Below, piece by piece: positions 1 through 12,322 of a stretch of 64,000 nt of DNA. The stretch is taken from NCBI GenBank assembly GCA_037126765.1, contig JBBCBC010000027.1, forward strand, positions 3,558,406 to 3,622,405. Direction: 5' to 3'. Position numbers and translations under genes: made by a program. This DNA comes from Stenogyne calaminthoides (taxonomy: Eukaryota; Streptophyta; Magnoliopsida; Lamiales; Lamiaceae). Position 1 is the first letter of the stretch, and each line of letters opens with the position of its first letter. The notes beneath the pieces were generated by a model that saw nothing but the letters and a program-made list of their open reading frames with translations, searched no databases and was not told the DNA's origin.

Positions 1-2
1 TT

Positions 3-540
3 ATGATCGCGATGGGGGCTACAGATGCGACGCGCAAAGGCCGATCATTCCCCATGACTTTGGGTGATCGGGCACATAGGTGGTTTACTACTTTACCCGC
101 CAAGGCCCATCACATCTTTCGCATAAAATGGGGCGGCAATTTTGTCCCACTTTTTCATCCATGTGTAGTTTCGCCAAGGCCAAAACAAAGGTTGGGGCGA
201 CTTTTCCCAACTAAAAGGTGAGTCCGACGAGCATACATAGAAAGATTTGATAAATGTTTGTATGATGGAGCCCCAGCTTGAAGAGGATGCTAAGATCCTC
301 GCGTGGGTCGGAGGCCCGACTTTTAAATACGTATACGTGGAAGGCCATGCATCAAGATTGGCCGAACTCATACTCAGAGTTTCGAGAAATGAAGCAAGCC
401 TAAAAATCATAGCCATGCAAGATTTGCTCAAGACAATCACAATTGAGACAGAGCCTATCGCTAGGAAAGTTTTCGGAAAGAAAACGACGAATGAAGGGGG
501 GGCATGCACCCTCGTGCTCTTTCAAACCTTTTGAAGAAAG
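3..540 (+). pseudogene. gag (capsid) remnant of the Tat-lineage element
   Basis: Around 50-120 the plus strand reads MTLGDRAHRWFTTLP, the capsid motif seen in plant gypsy gag proteins (a hydrophobic-x-A-x-x-W-F-x-x-L-P pattern). Downstream frames at 200-530 carry scattered matches to the rest of the capsid domain. Frame changes occur roughly every 100-200 bases. A later stretch, 755-1080, is probably the gag C-terminus, but no intact zinc knuckle is visible. Capsid identity rests on the WF-x-x-LP motif and on the pol genes that follow. Confidence 0.6.
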
Positions 541-1399
541 AATCAGAAGCAAACGCCCCATTTAAGTCTCTTCATGTTTTCAACAGTAAAACTATCTTTA
601 ACCAAATTAAAGATCGGGACATGTTGGACAAAGCAAGAAGAATTGTAATGGATAAGCCGACTTAACGCTTCCAAATAATCAGAATTATCACGAAAGTACA
701 TCGGGCACAATACGTAAAATTGCCGCGATTTACTCCGCCAACTTTGGAAGCTATATGAAGAAAATCGCTTTTCCCAGCTTTAAAAAAAGCTCGCGAACAG
801 GATTCACAAACGTAAAAAAAATGGAAGATCAAGGGAGTTTAAAGGTCAACAAACATCCGATGTTGATCCCGGAAGAATCACGAAGAGATCCAAACGCCCA
901 AAAGAGGGCCTCCATCGTGGAAAGAGGTCGAGAAAGCCAAGAAATCCACATGATACGCCCCGAATATGGTCCCGCGGGTGGATGTTACCAGCACCAACGT
1001 TATCTAACAGACGAAAAAGATGGAGATGCGCTATGCAGACATCCATCGTGTGAAGGTGCATGAAAGCGATCATCTAGTTCCCCACCTACACACCAAATCA
1101 TTTTTTTAGAGGACGATCTCGACGGAATTATAACTCCCCACAACGACTTCCTTAACCATCGCTGCTTTCCTCCTTGGGTTGAAGGTACATCGCCTCTTAG
1201 TTGATATCGAGCTTATGCGTAACATTTTGTTCGCCAATACCCTTCGCCAGATGGAAAAACAAGTTGGGGATTTGAGAAGTTATATTGAACCATGTAATCA
1301 TACTATAATGGGTTTTGGGGAATCAGAATCAACCCTACGGCATGATTAGGTTAGAGTCGAGCTAGAATCAACTTTGAATTCGGACATTCGATTTAACCA

Positions 1400-1600
1400 G
1401 ATGTTAGATTTTGTAATCGTCGATGTTCGGGCCTACTTATAAACGGGTTTCTAGGTCGCCTGCTTATTCAGAATTCAAAGCGCCCGTTTCTACGACATTA
1501 TTCAGGTTAAATTTCCACACAAGATGGAACGGAAAGTGTAAAAGGAGATCAAAAGAAAGCTCGAGATTGTTTGCTATCATGTGTACCGTAAAAACAAAAT
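1400..1600 (+). pseudogene. Region downstream of the aspartic protease of the Tat-lineage element
   Basis: Joining frames gives a stretch resembling the conserved segment that follows the protease in Tat-lineage pol, where a VDV-x-x-x-YN-x-x-LGRP pattern is followed by a V-S-T motif. Here FVIVDV, GRPAY-like and APVSTT fragments are visible at about 1410-1500, in two frames. The catalytic DTG/DSG itself was not found, and the upstream 1100-1400 stretch is too decayed to place. Supported mainly by position between gag and RT. Confidence 0.45.
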
Positions 1601-1989
1601 ATTGTTAACATGATGGAAACAAACAGGAGATTGGTGAGTCAAGCCACGAGCAAAAACCCCGCTTAAACATTTTCCGATTTAACATAAGTTCGACGGCATA
1701 CTTTTTCTCGCCCCGAAAGCAGAATACGCGAACACAGATTCCGGGTTGGCAACTAGTTCCCCAGATCTCCTAGATCAAATGAATATCGACCGCCGAACGA
1801 GCAACGGACCTAGAGCCTCAGAGATAGGTTTTGAACCCATGGAGGTTGATGACGACCACCGGGTCCATCCAAGATCCCTGGAAGCAAAAAAAAGAAAGCA
1901 GCAACCCCCGTTGAGCAACCGAGCCAATCAAGATCGAATTCAATGCACCGAAGTTAGAAGTGTTCGCTGGCTCGTAAATACCGAACCAA

Positions 1990-2800
1990 TCCGAACGTAA
2001 ATGATTGCTTACCTTCAAGCAAACTTAGATGTGTTCGCAGATGGTCACACGAGGACATGGTTGAATAGATCCGAGCATGCCCGCCACTCCCTCAACCTTG
2101 ATCCAATACAAGCCCAGCTTGTCCAAAAACGCAGAAAAGTTTAGTCCGTAAAAATATGCGGCGATGAATAATGAAATCAAAAAGCGCTTTGACAACAAAC
2201 CGATCCGAGAGGTAAAATGCCCAAGATGGCTTCATAACCCTCAGCGGCTCGCTCGCAAATCCAATGGATCTTGGAGATCGTGGTATTGATTTCACCGATT
2301 TGAATAAGGCATGTCCAAAAGATAATTTTCCGATGCCGCACATTGATTATTTGGTTGATAATACACGGGCCATGAACTCATGACTTTTTCATGGATGCAT
2401 TTGCCGGTTATCACCAAATACCCATGCATCCCGACGATCAAAAGGATACAAAGATTCTCGCAATGAAAAGAATATGTACCTATCCGGGCAACGATGCCTT
2501 TCGGACTAAAGAATGCCGAGCAACATATCAACGTTTGGTGAACAAGATGTTCGATTTAATACATCGGCCGGACAATTGAAGTATACATTGATGATATTGT
2601 GGTAAAGAGCTTAACAAAAGGAAGACCACATCATCCACCTCCACACAAACGCTCGATATACTCAGAAATACAATATGAAGTTAAATCCCAAGAAATGTAG
2701 CTTTGGGGTTCACTCAGGAAATTCCTCTGACATATGGTTAGTCAACGGGGATTGAAGTTTAACCCACAAAGATTCAAGCCATGCTCGATATGCAAGCCCC
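1990..2800 (+). pseudogene. Reverse transcriptase remnant of the Tat-lineage element
   Basis: Signature blocks appear in order. MIAYLQANLDVFA at about 2000 and SLNLDP near 2090 are the pre-RT linker. ISPI-like and CPKD-like fragments appear near 2290-2340. MDAFAGYHQIPMHPDD begins at 2391, and ATYQRLVNKMF follows near 2523. The catalytic YIDD box (VYIDDIVVKS) lies at about 2580-2612, then KLNPKKCSFGV near 2680. This is the palm domain of a Ty3/gypsy RT. Blocks sit in different frames with several stops, so no functional protein is encoded. Confidence 0.85.
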
Positions 2801-3680
2801 TTAAATTTGAAAGAGGTCCAAAAGTTAACCGGACGATTAGCCTCGCGGAGCCGACATTTATATCACTTAACCGGGGACAAATGTAAACCTTTCTTTGATA
2901 CATTAAAGAAGGGGAAATTTCGAAGGACCGAGCATCGCCAAAATGCATTTGAATCATTGAAGCAAAGATTTTGCAGATACTCGCAGACATCGCCTAAGCC
3001 TATCCCAAAGTAACAACTCTATCTCAGATCTTGTCTTTCCCTCAACATGCAATCGTGTTGTGCTCAGACGCGTAAGGGACCACACATTTGCCCATTTACT
3101 ATGTTAGCCAAGTGCTAAAAGAGGCCGAGCTCTCGTATCCTCCATCGAAAAATTAGCATACGCCCAGAATGAAAGTGTGCTAAAAATTGCACCATATTTT
3201 TTCGACCACTCACTGGGCTGAGGTATTGACCGCGATTTCCATCAATAAGAAGTCCTCCAATCGACCGTGACATTTTCGGGCAAAGTTGCTCAAATGGGCG
3301 TGGAGTTAGATTCGTAAGATTACGCTCGCTCCATTTAACAAAGAATGGGGCCAAGTTATGGCCGATTTCATGGTTGAATCGACATATCCACAAATTCCTC
3401 GAAAAAAATTGTCGATCAACCATGGCACATGTATGTTGATGGTTCATCAACAAGTTCAAGAGCCGAGCAAAGTGAGTTCTCATCAAATTTCAACCAAACA
3501 AACATTTACAACAATCCATCCGATTTGATTTCCCATCTACAAATAATGGTTTGAATATGAAGCATTGATCGCCGGACTACGATGACAATGACAATGGGAA
3601 TCAAGAGGTCGATGATCTATAGCGATTCCAAGATAATTGTTTATCAAGTAACAAAGTAGTACGGCCCGAGGCAAACAGAT
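2801..3680 (+). pseudogene. RNase H region of the Tat-lineage element
   Basis: LKEVQKLTGRLASRSR at about 2805 and DKCKPFFDTLKK at about 2875 mark the connection from RT into RNase H. A second RNase H-like block begins near 3425 with MYVDGSS (catalytic Asp), followed by EYEALIAGL near 3550 and IYSDSKIIVYQV near 3612 (another catalytic Asp). A second, archaeal-type RNase H is a hallmark reported for the Tat lineage, which supports the placement. Frames are broken throughout. Confidence 0.7.
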
Positions 3681-3849
3681 GGCACAATATCAACAAATTT
3701 TGCAAAAAGAATTGCTTCGAGCATTTTGAACAAGTTTTTATCGAACAATTACCACGATTGGTAATTTTTTCACGACGCTTTGGCACGCCCGGCAACAAGA
3801 AGTATGAGTGATTTAACACAACAGACATTGTGGTCGCCACAACCAGACG

Positions 3850-5090
3850 CCATCGGGCCTCGTAATTATGATCGCCCAAATAACAACGGACAAGAAACTC
3901 GATGACTCCAATAACGAAGTTACTTACAAAAAGGGACTTCTCCCCGAAAAATAGGGCACAAGTCGTCACCAAAGTTACAACCGCCGATATACTATTATAG
4001 ACGAGCATTTGTACAAAAAAGCTTCTCACTTCCACTTCAAGTGTATTACTCCCCGGAAGAAGGACATGTACTTCTCGCAACAAATCCATGACGGAGTATG
4101 CGGAAATCATATGCGTGGGCTCGCCCCGCACATAAAATAATCGTGCAAGGTTATTATCGCCAACCCTTAAAGGATTCGCCAAGATATGCTCGCGCGTGTC
4201 ATCGGTGCTGTGTACATTCTCCGCTTATTCATAGCCCACCAAGAATTGGTGTCAATTTATAGCCCATGGCCTTTTTGCCAAATGGGGATCGATTTGATCG
4301 CCCATTTCCTACCGCACATCGGGAGTTAGATATGTTGTGGTGGCCATTGATTATTATACTAAATGGGCGTAAGTTCGAGGCCATTGTCAAGATCACCGAA
4401 CAAAGGATGTGGAACTTTGTTTGGAAAAGTATCATCCGTCGACGGGCTTCCCCAATCATTGGTCATCGATAACGCAAACAATTCGATGGAAGTGAATTCG
4501 CATAAAATTGTGCTCGCCGGGGCATAAAAAACACTACTCAACTCCATATTATCCCCAACCAAACGGTCAAGTTGAAGTTGCTTAATAAAATTATCAAGCA
4601 TACCTCAAGGCTAGACTTGATAATTCCAAGGGGGGAGGATGGGTCAAGAGTTGCCTCAAATATTATGGGCTTATCGAACAACTTTCGTAACATCAACCGC
4701 GGAGACCCCGCTTGTTTTAGCATTTGGTGCGGGTCGTTATACCGCAGAATCAAGATTCCAAGTCATCGAACAATGACTTTCGAGAGCATATTAACGACAT
4801 CAGCGCCGCCTCAATTCAGACTGTTGGAAGAAAAGAAGGACGAGGTCGATTTCAAGAATGCTATGTATAAAAAAGAGATCGTAAAAGTTTTATAATTCCA
4901 AAGTCCGAACGCCAGCAGTTCAATGTGGGCGATGAGCCGTTTTTAAGGCGATCAACGGGGGTACCAAGTGGTGTGTTCGGTCGAGCATGGGAAGGTCCTT
5001 TCAGAGTCACGTAACGTTTGCTAAACGGGGGCATATGACTTGGAGGACCCGAATGGAGTCCCATTGTCTTATTTCGTGGAACGCGCCAAA
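3850..5090 (+). pseudogene. Integrase remnant of the Tat-lineage element
   Basis: The zinc-binding part lies near 4070-4200, with pieces equivalent to the LREIH-x-x-x-CGNH block and a following H-K-x-x-x-QGYY block in another frame. The core starts near 4265 and contains FPTAHREL, a KITEQR block and VWKSII before the N-G-x-x-FD-x-x-EF region at about 4465-4500. YYPQPNGQVE-like sequence is near 4550, and a WAYRTT-like block near 4660. The C-terminal tail near 4920-5075 reads FNVGD and an LEDPNGVPLS-like end. No chromodomain is seen. Multiple stops and frame changes show it is inactive. Confidence 0.8.
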
Positions 5091-5270
5091 TTTGAAAAAA
5101 ATACTATCAATAAAGGCGAGCATAAGATCGGGCTTAACAAAGTTAAAACAAACTAAAGCGAAAGCATATTGTTGGTTTAACACAATGTTCTCAGATAATA
5201 AACGAATACAAAGGGCCGAACATAATCACCATTCGGGCCTAAAAACGAAAGTAGGACGACCATAAAAGAA

Positions 5271-7440
5271 GAGTATATCATTTTCGATGCATATCTTCAA
5301 GATGTCGGACAAAGACTATCGTTGGGGATGTAAGATACGGTCAAAATGGGTTGTCGCCAGAAGATACATATCGGAACGAGTTGACAAGTGGTGGCAAAAT
5401 GGCATGCAGGATGAGTTAATTTTTTGAGCAAGAGCCGCCAAAAAGCCTAACAGATGTCAAAAGGAGAACAAAAATAAGAGAGCTAGCACCACCATTGCAT
5501 CAAAGAAGACTTTTGGGATAGTTCTATAAATAGGGCATACCGAAAATAAAAAAAGTAAAAAAAAAACATGAAGAAGAAAAAAGGAAAAATATCGCGATTC
5601 TCGAATGAAGTCGGTTTAGTATGCCCCTCAGACGTAGAAGAATTTGGTTCTCGATTCAAAGAATCATTCAAATTGAATTAAGCGTCTACCCCGACATGAA
5701 GTCTTTTTTACCCAGATGACTTTTGCGAAAGCACAAAGTTGAAGCTCATTCGCGGACTCAAGATGCTCGGCAGAGTCATGGTGCCACTCCACGTTATTCA
5801 TCGCCACGCAAAGAATAAGTTATGAGTCCCCTATGCATCCCCAAAATCTCCTCCGGGCGAGGGATGTCATAGTGTCCGCCAAAACAAGATGCGGACGCCG
5901 ATGCTCAGCATCTACTTTGGAGGGGATGAATGGTGCGAAATGAAAAGTTTTGTTTCAAGACTTATTTTAGGCGAAAGCAGAATGCGCGCCACATCTTTCA
6001 TGTTCGCAATTACCAAGATAACCACAACTAGTCCAGAGGGACAAAAGTTTATCTTTCCGCCGCGCCCGAAAGCATGTTACAAAAAGAAAGAAGGGTAGAC
6101 AGATGATGTGCCACATACTTGTCAACATCAATTTCATGGACAAGGCGAGGCTACCAGGTCTACTCAAGACAAGGTTTAAATTCAAAACCCTAGTCCGATG
6201 ACAATAAGTTGTGTAATAGATAGTCTTTTCAGATATGAAGGATGTAATAGAATACAAAGTGTTGCAAAAAGAAAAAGAAAGATATATGTACTTTTGTTCG
6301 CTAAGATTTTCTAGTTAAGTTTATTTTGAGGTCGCGACCTAAGCCGGACGACCTTAACAAAGATTTAACGAGCCCAGTCTATGTTCACCGATTTAACGAA
6401 GTTCAGACTCGATTCCCGCAAAGAAAAGTTTAGTAATGGGTACGCAATGATAAGACGACTAGTACTTACAGATAATACCAGAAGACAAGTTGGGTGACGA
6501 GCGGGTCGCAATTTAAATAAGACGGCCCTAAGACGAAGTGATCGTGACCTAAATAAGACGATCAAGACCAAGAAAGGGGGTTCATAAAGTAACCCATCCG
6601 GTCGATCTAAATAAGACGATCAACCGATTGCAACGCCAATAAGACAATCAAAAACGAAAAGAAGTCGAGCGGCATATAAAAACCCAATGTTCAATTCATT
6701 CAAAAAAAGGGCAAAAACGGAAAACAATAAAGCAAACGCAAAGCAACAAAACAAACATCAAGCAACACAAGTATCAACATTCATCCTCAACAAACAAAGT
6801 TAGAGGAAACGATTCAGATGTAATCCATTCGCCCAATTGTAAATATGTTCAACAAAAGACAAGAAATCAAAAGTGTTAAAGGCGTTGTTCGAACAAAAGA
6901 GTGAAGAAGACCAAAAAATTACATAACGATGTTCGACAAAGAAAAAAAATAAACATCAAGGAACAAAGTCAAAATTGGGGGTAAACGGAGAGAAACATCG
7001 AACTAATTGTGCTCAAATTTCAACAACAACTCCTTCAGGTATGGTCATTACAAACGCTATTCACCGGGTGCATTCTCGCCAGAGGTCCCCTTTGCTCGCC
7101 CCGCACCGACGGTCCTGTGCTCGGGCCCAAGATTTTGGCAAAGAACCTCAAGAATATTCATGTCCGAGCCCTCTTCCTCATCTAGAATCGGATCATCAAC
7201 TTTGATCCCCTTCAGAAGAACGGAGAAATCGCATGATCATTTAAATCGACATCGAAGGTTGCGATCCGGAGGGTTATCAATCGCATCGCCGAAAAGTCGG
7301 ATATGAGAGGAGAAATTTGTTCATTGTTGAGTATCCGCTAACAGATCGAACGCATCGGGCGAAAGCAAATATACGAGAAGTTCGACATAGAGTCGACATA
7401 CTCATCATCGCAGCTTTTTGAGTTTTCGAGACCTAAACGA
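5271..7440. other. Noncoding sequence after the gypsy pol, possible 3' region/LTR
   Basis: I recognise no gene here. A TATA-like TATAAAAACCC sits near 6676 ahead of an A-rich stretch, which would suit an LTR promoter, but I found no matching second LTR copy or TG...CA ends. Short open frames are unsupported. Confidence 0.4.
6515..6655 (+). repeat. Short dispersed direct repeats, AATAAGACGATCAA type
   Basis: The motif TAAATAAGACGATCAA and close variants recur at about 6516, 6550, 6608 and 6640 with irregular spacing of about 35-60 bases. This looks like a subrepeat block inside a retrotransposon untranslated region or LTR. Function unknown. Confidence 0.55.
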
Positions 7441-8720
7441 GTATTAGTCTCCTCAAAGAATGATGAGTCAGTTGGTCGAAAAGGCCCCTCTCACTTTCCA
7501 TTTTTTCAACACTACTTTGAGTTTACGGCTCAACATTCATTTCTTCCCGAGTTTTTCAGATATTGATCACCTCCTCCCCGAGACCGATTCAAAGGCCTCT
7601 TTGTTTGACGAAAGCATCTTCTTGAGCCAAAGCGAAAGCATTCTCTTGAAATCTCCGGGCATCCTCCCCGAGTCGACGGGCGCCAACAGGGCCGAACAGA
7701 TTGCTCTCGAGCCAATCTCGTTCATCCTCGACTCGCTCACCGACCACCTTATCTTCAAAGTTCTAATCAAAGCCAAATAATTGGCTTCGAGGTTAGCGGA
7801 TTGAGCATAAGTTTTTCAAGAGCGACCATAGATTGGCCTCAAGCACCAAAATTTCAGACGATATTTTCCAAGGGGTGGGACCCAGAGTGGACTCCTCCAG
7901 ATCAAGAGTCCACGCTTGAACAGAGTCCGCAAGTTTTTGAACATGCCCTAACGCCTCGAACTTTGCGTAACACTCTATGAAAGCAAAAGTAATTCTTCAA
8001 AGTTGGGCATTATATATGCATAACCCGCTTCAACCTACAATATATATATTCACCAAGTGAATATAGAGATATCGACCTTAAAACCAAAGCAAAGAACAGA
8101 GCGAAAGCAAAATGTACCTACCACGCCGAGCTGGATCCCATCCCAAGAATGATTTATCTTCGTGAGACCGGAGCTCAGATCTAACGGAGTCCATGATCGG
8201 GTCCAAATTGGAGGTGGAGAAGATGTGCCAACTTCCATTTCAACAACCGCAAACGGGACCGACAACAGAGGCGGCCGCCGACGCCTCGACAAGAGGGTCC
8301 GAGTCGACCCGACGCAGATTGCTCATCCGAAGTTTGTTCATTCGTTTGGCCTCGTTTGCTTGGGCCCCCGCTCGCTGGCCCTCGTCACGATCTCCACCTT
8401 GGTCTTTTTTCGTGGTGGAGTTTGTTCGCCAACCCCATGTTCAAACCGAACGGAGCCCCTTTGTGCTCGACTTGATTCTCCAGACCGGATGAGGGTCGCT
8501 TAGCCCGCCGCCCCCCTCTATTTGGCACGAGCCTCTCGCCACTGAATCCGAAAGCAAGCTCCTCGCGGGCCTTTTTTTTCTCCGAGCCATCCCAATGTGT
8601 TCGGGATGTACTCACAAAGAATGGTCACAAATGGGAAAGTCAGAATAAAATGATTCAATGAGAACCAAAGGATAACAAATAACAAAAAAGGCACAAGACA
8701 TACAAAAACAAAAGACAATC
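7440..8720 (-). pseudogene. Possible antisense reading-frame remnants downstream of the Tat pol
   Basis: On the minus strand two overlapping frames between 7780 and 7530 read as a charged, Leu/Glu/Arg-rich, coiled-coil-like peptide (pieces such as NLEANYLALIRTLKI and ERDWLES). A further minus-strand frame lies at about 8490-8050. Some Tat-lineage elements (Grande, for example) carry an extra antisense ORF between pol and the 3' LTR, and the position would fit. Frames are broken and I have no family match, so this is a weak call. The plus-strand frame at 7460-7780 is an alternative reading. Confidence 0.3.
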
Positions 8721-11169
8721 CTTACCAAAGAGGATTAATAAAGAACAAGATGATGAGGAGGCACGAACAAACCTCCTTTTCTTTCTCGACAAGAAGATTC
8801 AGAGTTATCACAGACGCTCCAAACGAGATTCCAGATCAATTTGCCAAACGCCAAATAAATAGCCGCCGTTTGTCTCCTTGTCCGTCCGCAGCCTAGAATC
8901 CCCAAATAAAAAAGAAGTTAAAATCGGTTCAAATTGAAGAATGAAAGATATTAAAATCACTTACTTCGCACACCAAGTCAAGTGGGGGATGTCTAAACGA
9001 GCATTTGGTTCGCTTCAGAGGCCGGGCTTTTTCCAATCGCCCTTACGAACCGTAATTTTTCCTTCCAATCACTAATTTTGTTCTAAGACATCTTCGATGA
9101 TTTTGCACTTAAGATTGGCTTGCATAAACAACCATCCGTGTTCACCCTCGACGAGTCAAGTGCACCAATCGAGCAAGTCAACCGTCAAGGATAATATCTT
9201 GGTTTCATTTTACCTAACAAAGTCAAGAAACTCATAATCATATGCCATCCATTCGGTTTGAGCCGAGTAATGGTAATGTTCCATTCAACAAGCAAACGGG
9301 TGATAGCCTGGGATGAAGAGGAAATCGGAGGCCAACTTCCATGGTGTCCAAATTCATCGCGACACAACCTTCGGTGAGGTTGATGATCGCCATCGTGACC
9401 CTGTGCCGTAAAAAACAACATCCTTGGGGGTTTCATAAATTTTATGCAATTGAGCGAAAGCATATCTTCATCAATTATGCTCGTTATTTTGCTTTCGGCC
9501 GGGTACTCGTTTTCTACCCTATTCCTATAAGGTTGTTTCTGGGCAAATCTAAACTATAACGAGCATTATAATCGCTTATATGTTGGACTATGAGGGACAC
9601 CAATAGGTATATCAAGTTCAAAGCTTTGCTCACCATCTACTCCTATGTTCGATCCTAAGTTAAATTTACAAATACCAAAATTTCCCCCCTCACAACATTG
9701 TCATTTCTATCTACATTAACATTATCAACAAATTTCTAGACCTAATCAATTTGGGGCTAAGAATCATAATAGAATCGTCCGACGGATCATTACGGGCCAA
9801 GTCCCTATCCGACTTAGGGCTTCATTAGAATCGAGGAAAGAATGGCAAATGGTTCTTTAAATTGCCAACTAAATCCCCGACCGAGACATTTGTCTCCGAC
9901 GATTTACATTACTACGGGGATTCTACCGACAGGGAAGGAGAAGAGGAACTAGGATGGTCGGATTGAACAGAGGAGTTCGAGCAAGAGGCCATAATTACAA
10001 AAATAGAAGAAGAATGAGCGGTTACATTCGAATGAATTTCTTCACGGAACGACGAGGCCCTCACCCGAAACTTTTAACGCAGAGACAATTAAAAAACAGA
10101 GGAGAAAAGAGAGAAAGGGATTAAGGCGGAGAAATATGATTTATATAAACATCGACATTTAATTCAAAAATACAAATATGAATACAAAGCGATACCAAAT
10201 ATGGCCCAATCGAGTTTAAAACCGGCCCCATGTAGAAAAACGGTTAATCTTACCGGGGGTATTGTTGTGTTCGATATAATAAATCGATTAATCGAACATC
10301 AAAGAGCGACACGTAATATTCGAACAAAATAATCATGCCTCGTGGATAAGTTACTTTTTGTTCGCCAACCGATCGATTGTTTCGACCAACCCTCACCAAC
10401 AAACGATCCGCTACTCAGTCAGAAAGAAGGAATCGATAAGCTAAATCAAGAAGACCATAAGAAAACCGAGGATTCAGCGGCCAAAATACTCGGAAATCCT
10501 CAAGGGTCGAGTGCTCGACACTCAAATATCCCGAAGACCCAAATATCCCGAGGGCTCGGCAGGTTTCGAGGAGGACAATCTTCCAAAGATAAAATTGACA
10601 TGATTAAAGAGGCGTAACAAAACATCCAACCTAACAAGAGATTAATTTGGACGATCAAAAGAGCATCCTATGCATAAAGCTAAAGACGTAAGATCAATCT
10701 AGAATTTAAGTCGAAAAACACGGCAACACCACCGGTTCTTGATGATCTAAAGACTCCAAATTTCATGCTATACCAACCCAAATTTATGCTTAACGGAGTG
10801 CTATAAAGGGAAGAAAAAAAGAAGATAAGGGTTCTAAAAAATAGCCTACAAAAAATCCCCAGAGAGGAGAGGAACTAAAAAATTCGAAAGTGATCATCCA
10901 CATATACAAAAACCCTAAAGCACTCATTTTGCTAACGTAAAAAAATTATCTTTATCTCAGATCGATTCATCTTCATAAGATGTATCAAGAATCGTGACGT
11001 GTGAAGCTCATAATACAATATCCCCGCTTGGTATGCCCTCAGAGTAGTCATTTTTTGATTTAACCGGGTCAACAAATTCATCTTATTTACCGCTTATTTT
11101 ACACGATATGTTTTGTTCATGAAGTTGTTACCAAATTAGCCACATAATATTCATCAACTAAAACGACGG
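8721..11169. other. Noncoding repeat-derived DNA, nothing recognised
   Basis: No domain or structural RNA recognised. The base composition and the frequent CGA/TCG words resemble the preceding gypsy-derived sequence up to about 10.9 kb, so it is probably more of the same element family or its flank. The 91-codon frame at 10342-10617 has no recognisable motif. Confidence 0.4.
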
Positions 11170-12322
11170 AAAGCTATTTCAGTGGCTTGAATTAATTAAT
11201 GGGCTAGATAATCTTAAACACGAGAAATAATGACCGGGAGCCATATTGACTGTAATATGGGTTAAGATGGATAGTGCAATATTAATTATGTAGTGGGATT
11301 AATTAATATTTATGGGCTTGAATTATATTGTGGCTCAATATTAGATATTCAAGATCCATTAGAAGGTCCAATCTTAATTCTCCTAAAGGCCACCGAGTAG
11401 CCCAACATATAGTCCAATAACCTAAAAAAGGTGATTAAAATAAAATAAATATTGTTGCTTATATTTCCTCTATTTTTTCGAAAAATTATGGATAAAAAGA
11501 GGGAGAAAGATTTTTCTTTGAATTTTGTTATGGAATGAAGATATGTATTCTTGGAATACAAGATTATCTCATTAAATTCAAGAAATCTCCCACTTGGTTA
11601 TACATAGTGATATTTTCGAAATTTTTGGAAAATAGAGGGCAAGAAAGATTTTCTTGATTTTCTTGAAAAGAGATATTATGGAAGATATGTATTTCTTGAA
11701 ATACAAGAATATCTCATAAATTCAAGAAGATCCAAATCTTGGATTCTCAGACCTTAATATTTTCGAAAATTCCATAAACTTGAGTGAGGTGGGATTTTTG
11801 TGGAATATTTTAATTATGGGAAAAGAATATATGGGATATATTCAAGATTTCTTGGTGACCAAGAAAAGTCTTTTTCCCACATTGAAATATCACAAGAATT
11901 TCGACCACTCTCACACCTATAAATAGGGATGATTAGTTCATTCCCAAGTACAATTCCATGTGCCGGAAATATTAGCAAATCCCATATGTTGGTGCAAAAA
12001 AAGTTTATTTTTTCCTTTTGTTAATTGTTCAAGGGTATCCTTCCACCGGATTGTCGAAAAGCAAGGGCTAAGGGAATACTTGGGAAGTCCTTTTGGTGAG
12101 TCCGTCCGACCAAAGCCATCGCCATCCGAGAGAGGTACGCTCACGTAAACCCGTAGATTCCGTGATGCGTAGGTTTTACGTGGCTTTTTATATGCATGAT
12201 TTGTTGTTGCAATTATTATTTGAATTAATATAGGATTAATTCATGCTAGTAATAATTAATGAATTAAATTTGTATTTAAATATTCACCCCGAATAGATCT
12301 CATGGCAACTCATTCCCCAACA
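11170..12322 (+). repeat. Copia LTR, 5'-truncated
   Basis: From about 11170 this matches the 3' two-thirds of the LTRs at 36095, 48623, 52655 (reverse) and 60010 (reverse). It contains a TATA box, CTATAAATAGGG, near 11918-11929 and ends in CCCCAACA at 12322, the same ending as the other copies. The next bases, ATCGTATCGAGCC, occupy the place of the initiator-Met tRNA primer site. The expected TGTTGGG start is absent. Confidence 0.8.

Larger units (their letters stand above)
1..5270 (+). mobile_element. Decayed Ty3/gypsy (Tat-lineage) retrotransposon, gag-pol interior
   Basis: Translated fragments in plus-strand order match gag, the protease-linked region, reverse transcriptase, RNase H and integrase, the order of Ty3/gypsy elements. 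The style of the RT and the RNase H sequence around MYVDGSS are typical of the plant Tat lineage. All domains are cut by stops and frame changes, so the copy is dead. The left end lies outside the window and I could not define an LTR on the right, so the right limit is the last recognisable integrase-tail match near 5.1-5.27 kb. Class is secure, lineage is probable. Confidence 0.85.

Noticed and set aside
7460..7780. 106-codon plus frame as a gene
   Set aside because: No family resemblance. The minus-strand reading of the same bases looks more protein-like, and both are in retrotransposon flank.
10342..10617. 91-codon plus frame as a host gene
   Set aside because: There is no recognisable domain, start context or splice partners, and it lies in repeat-derived DNA.
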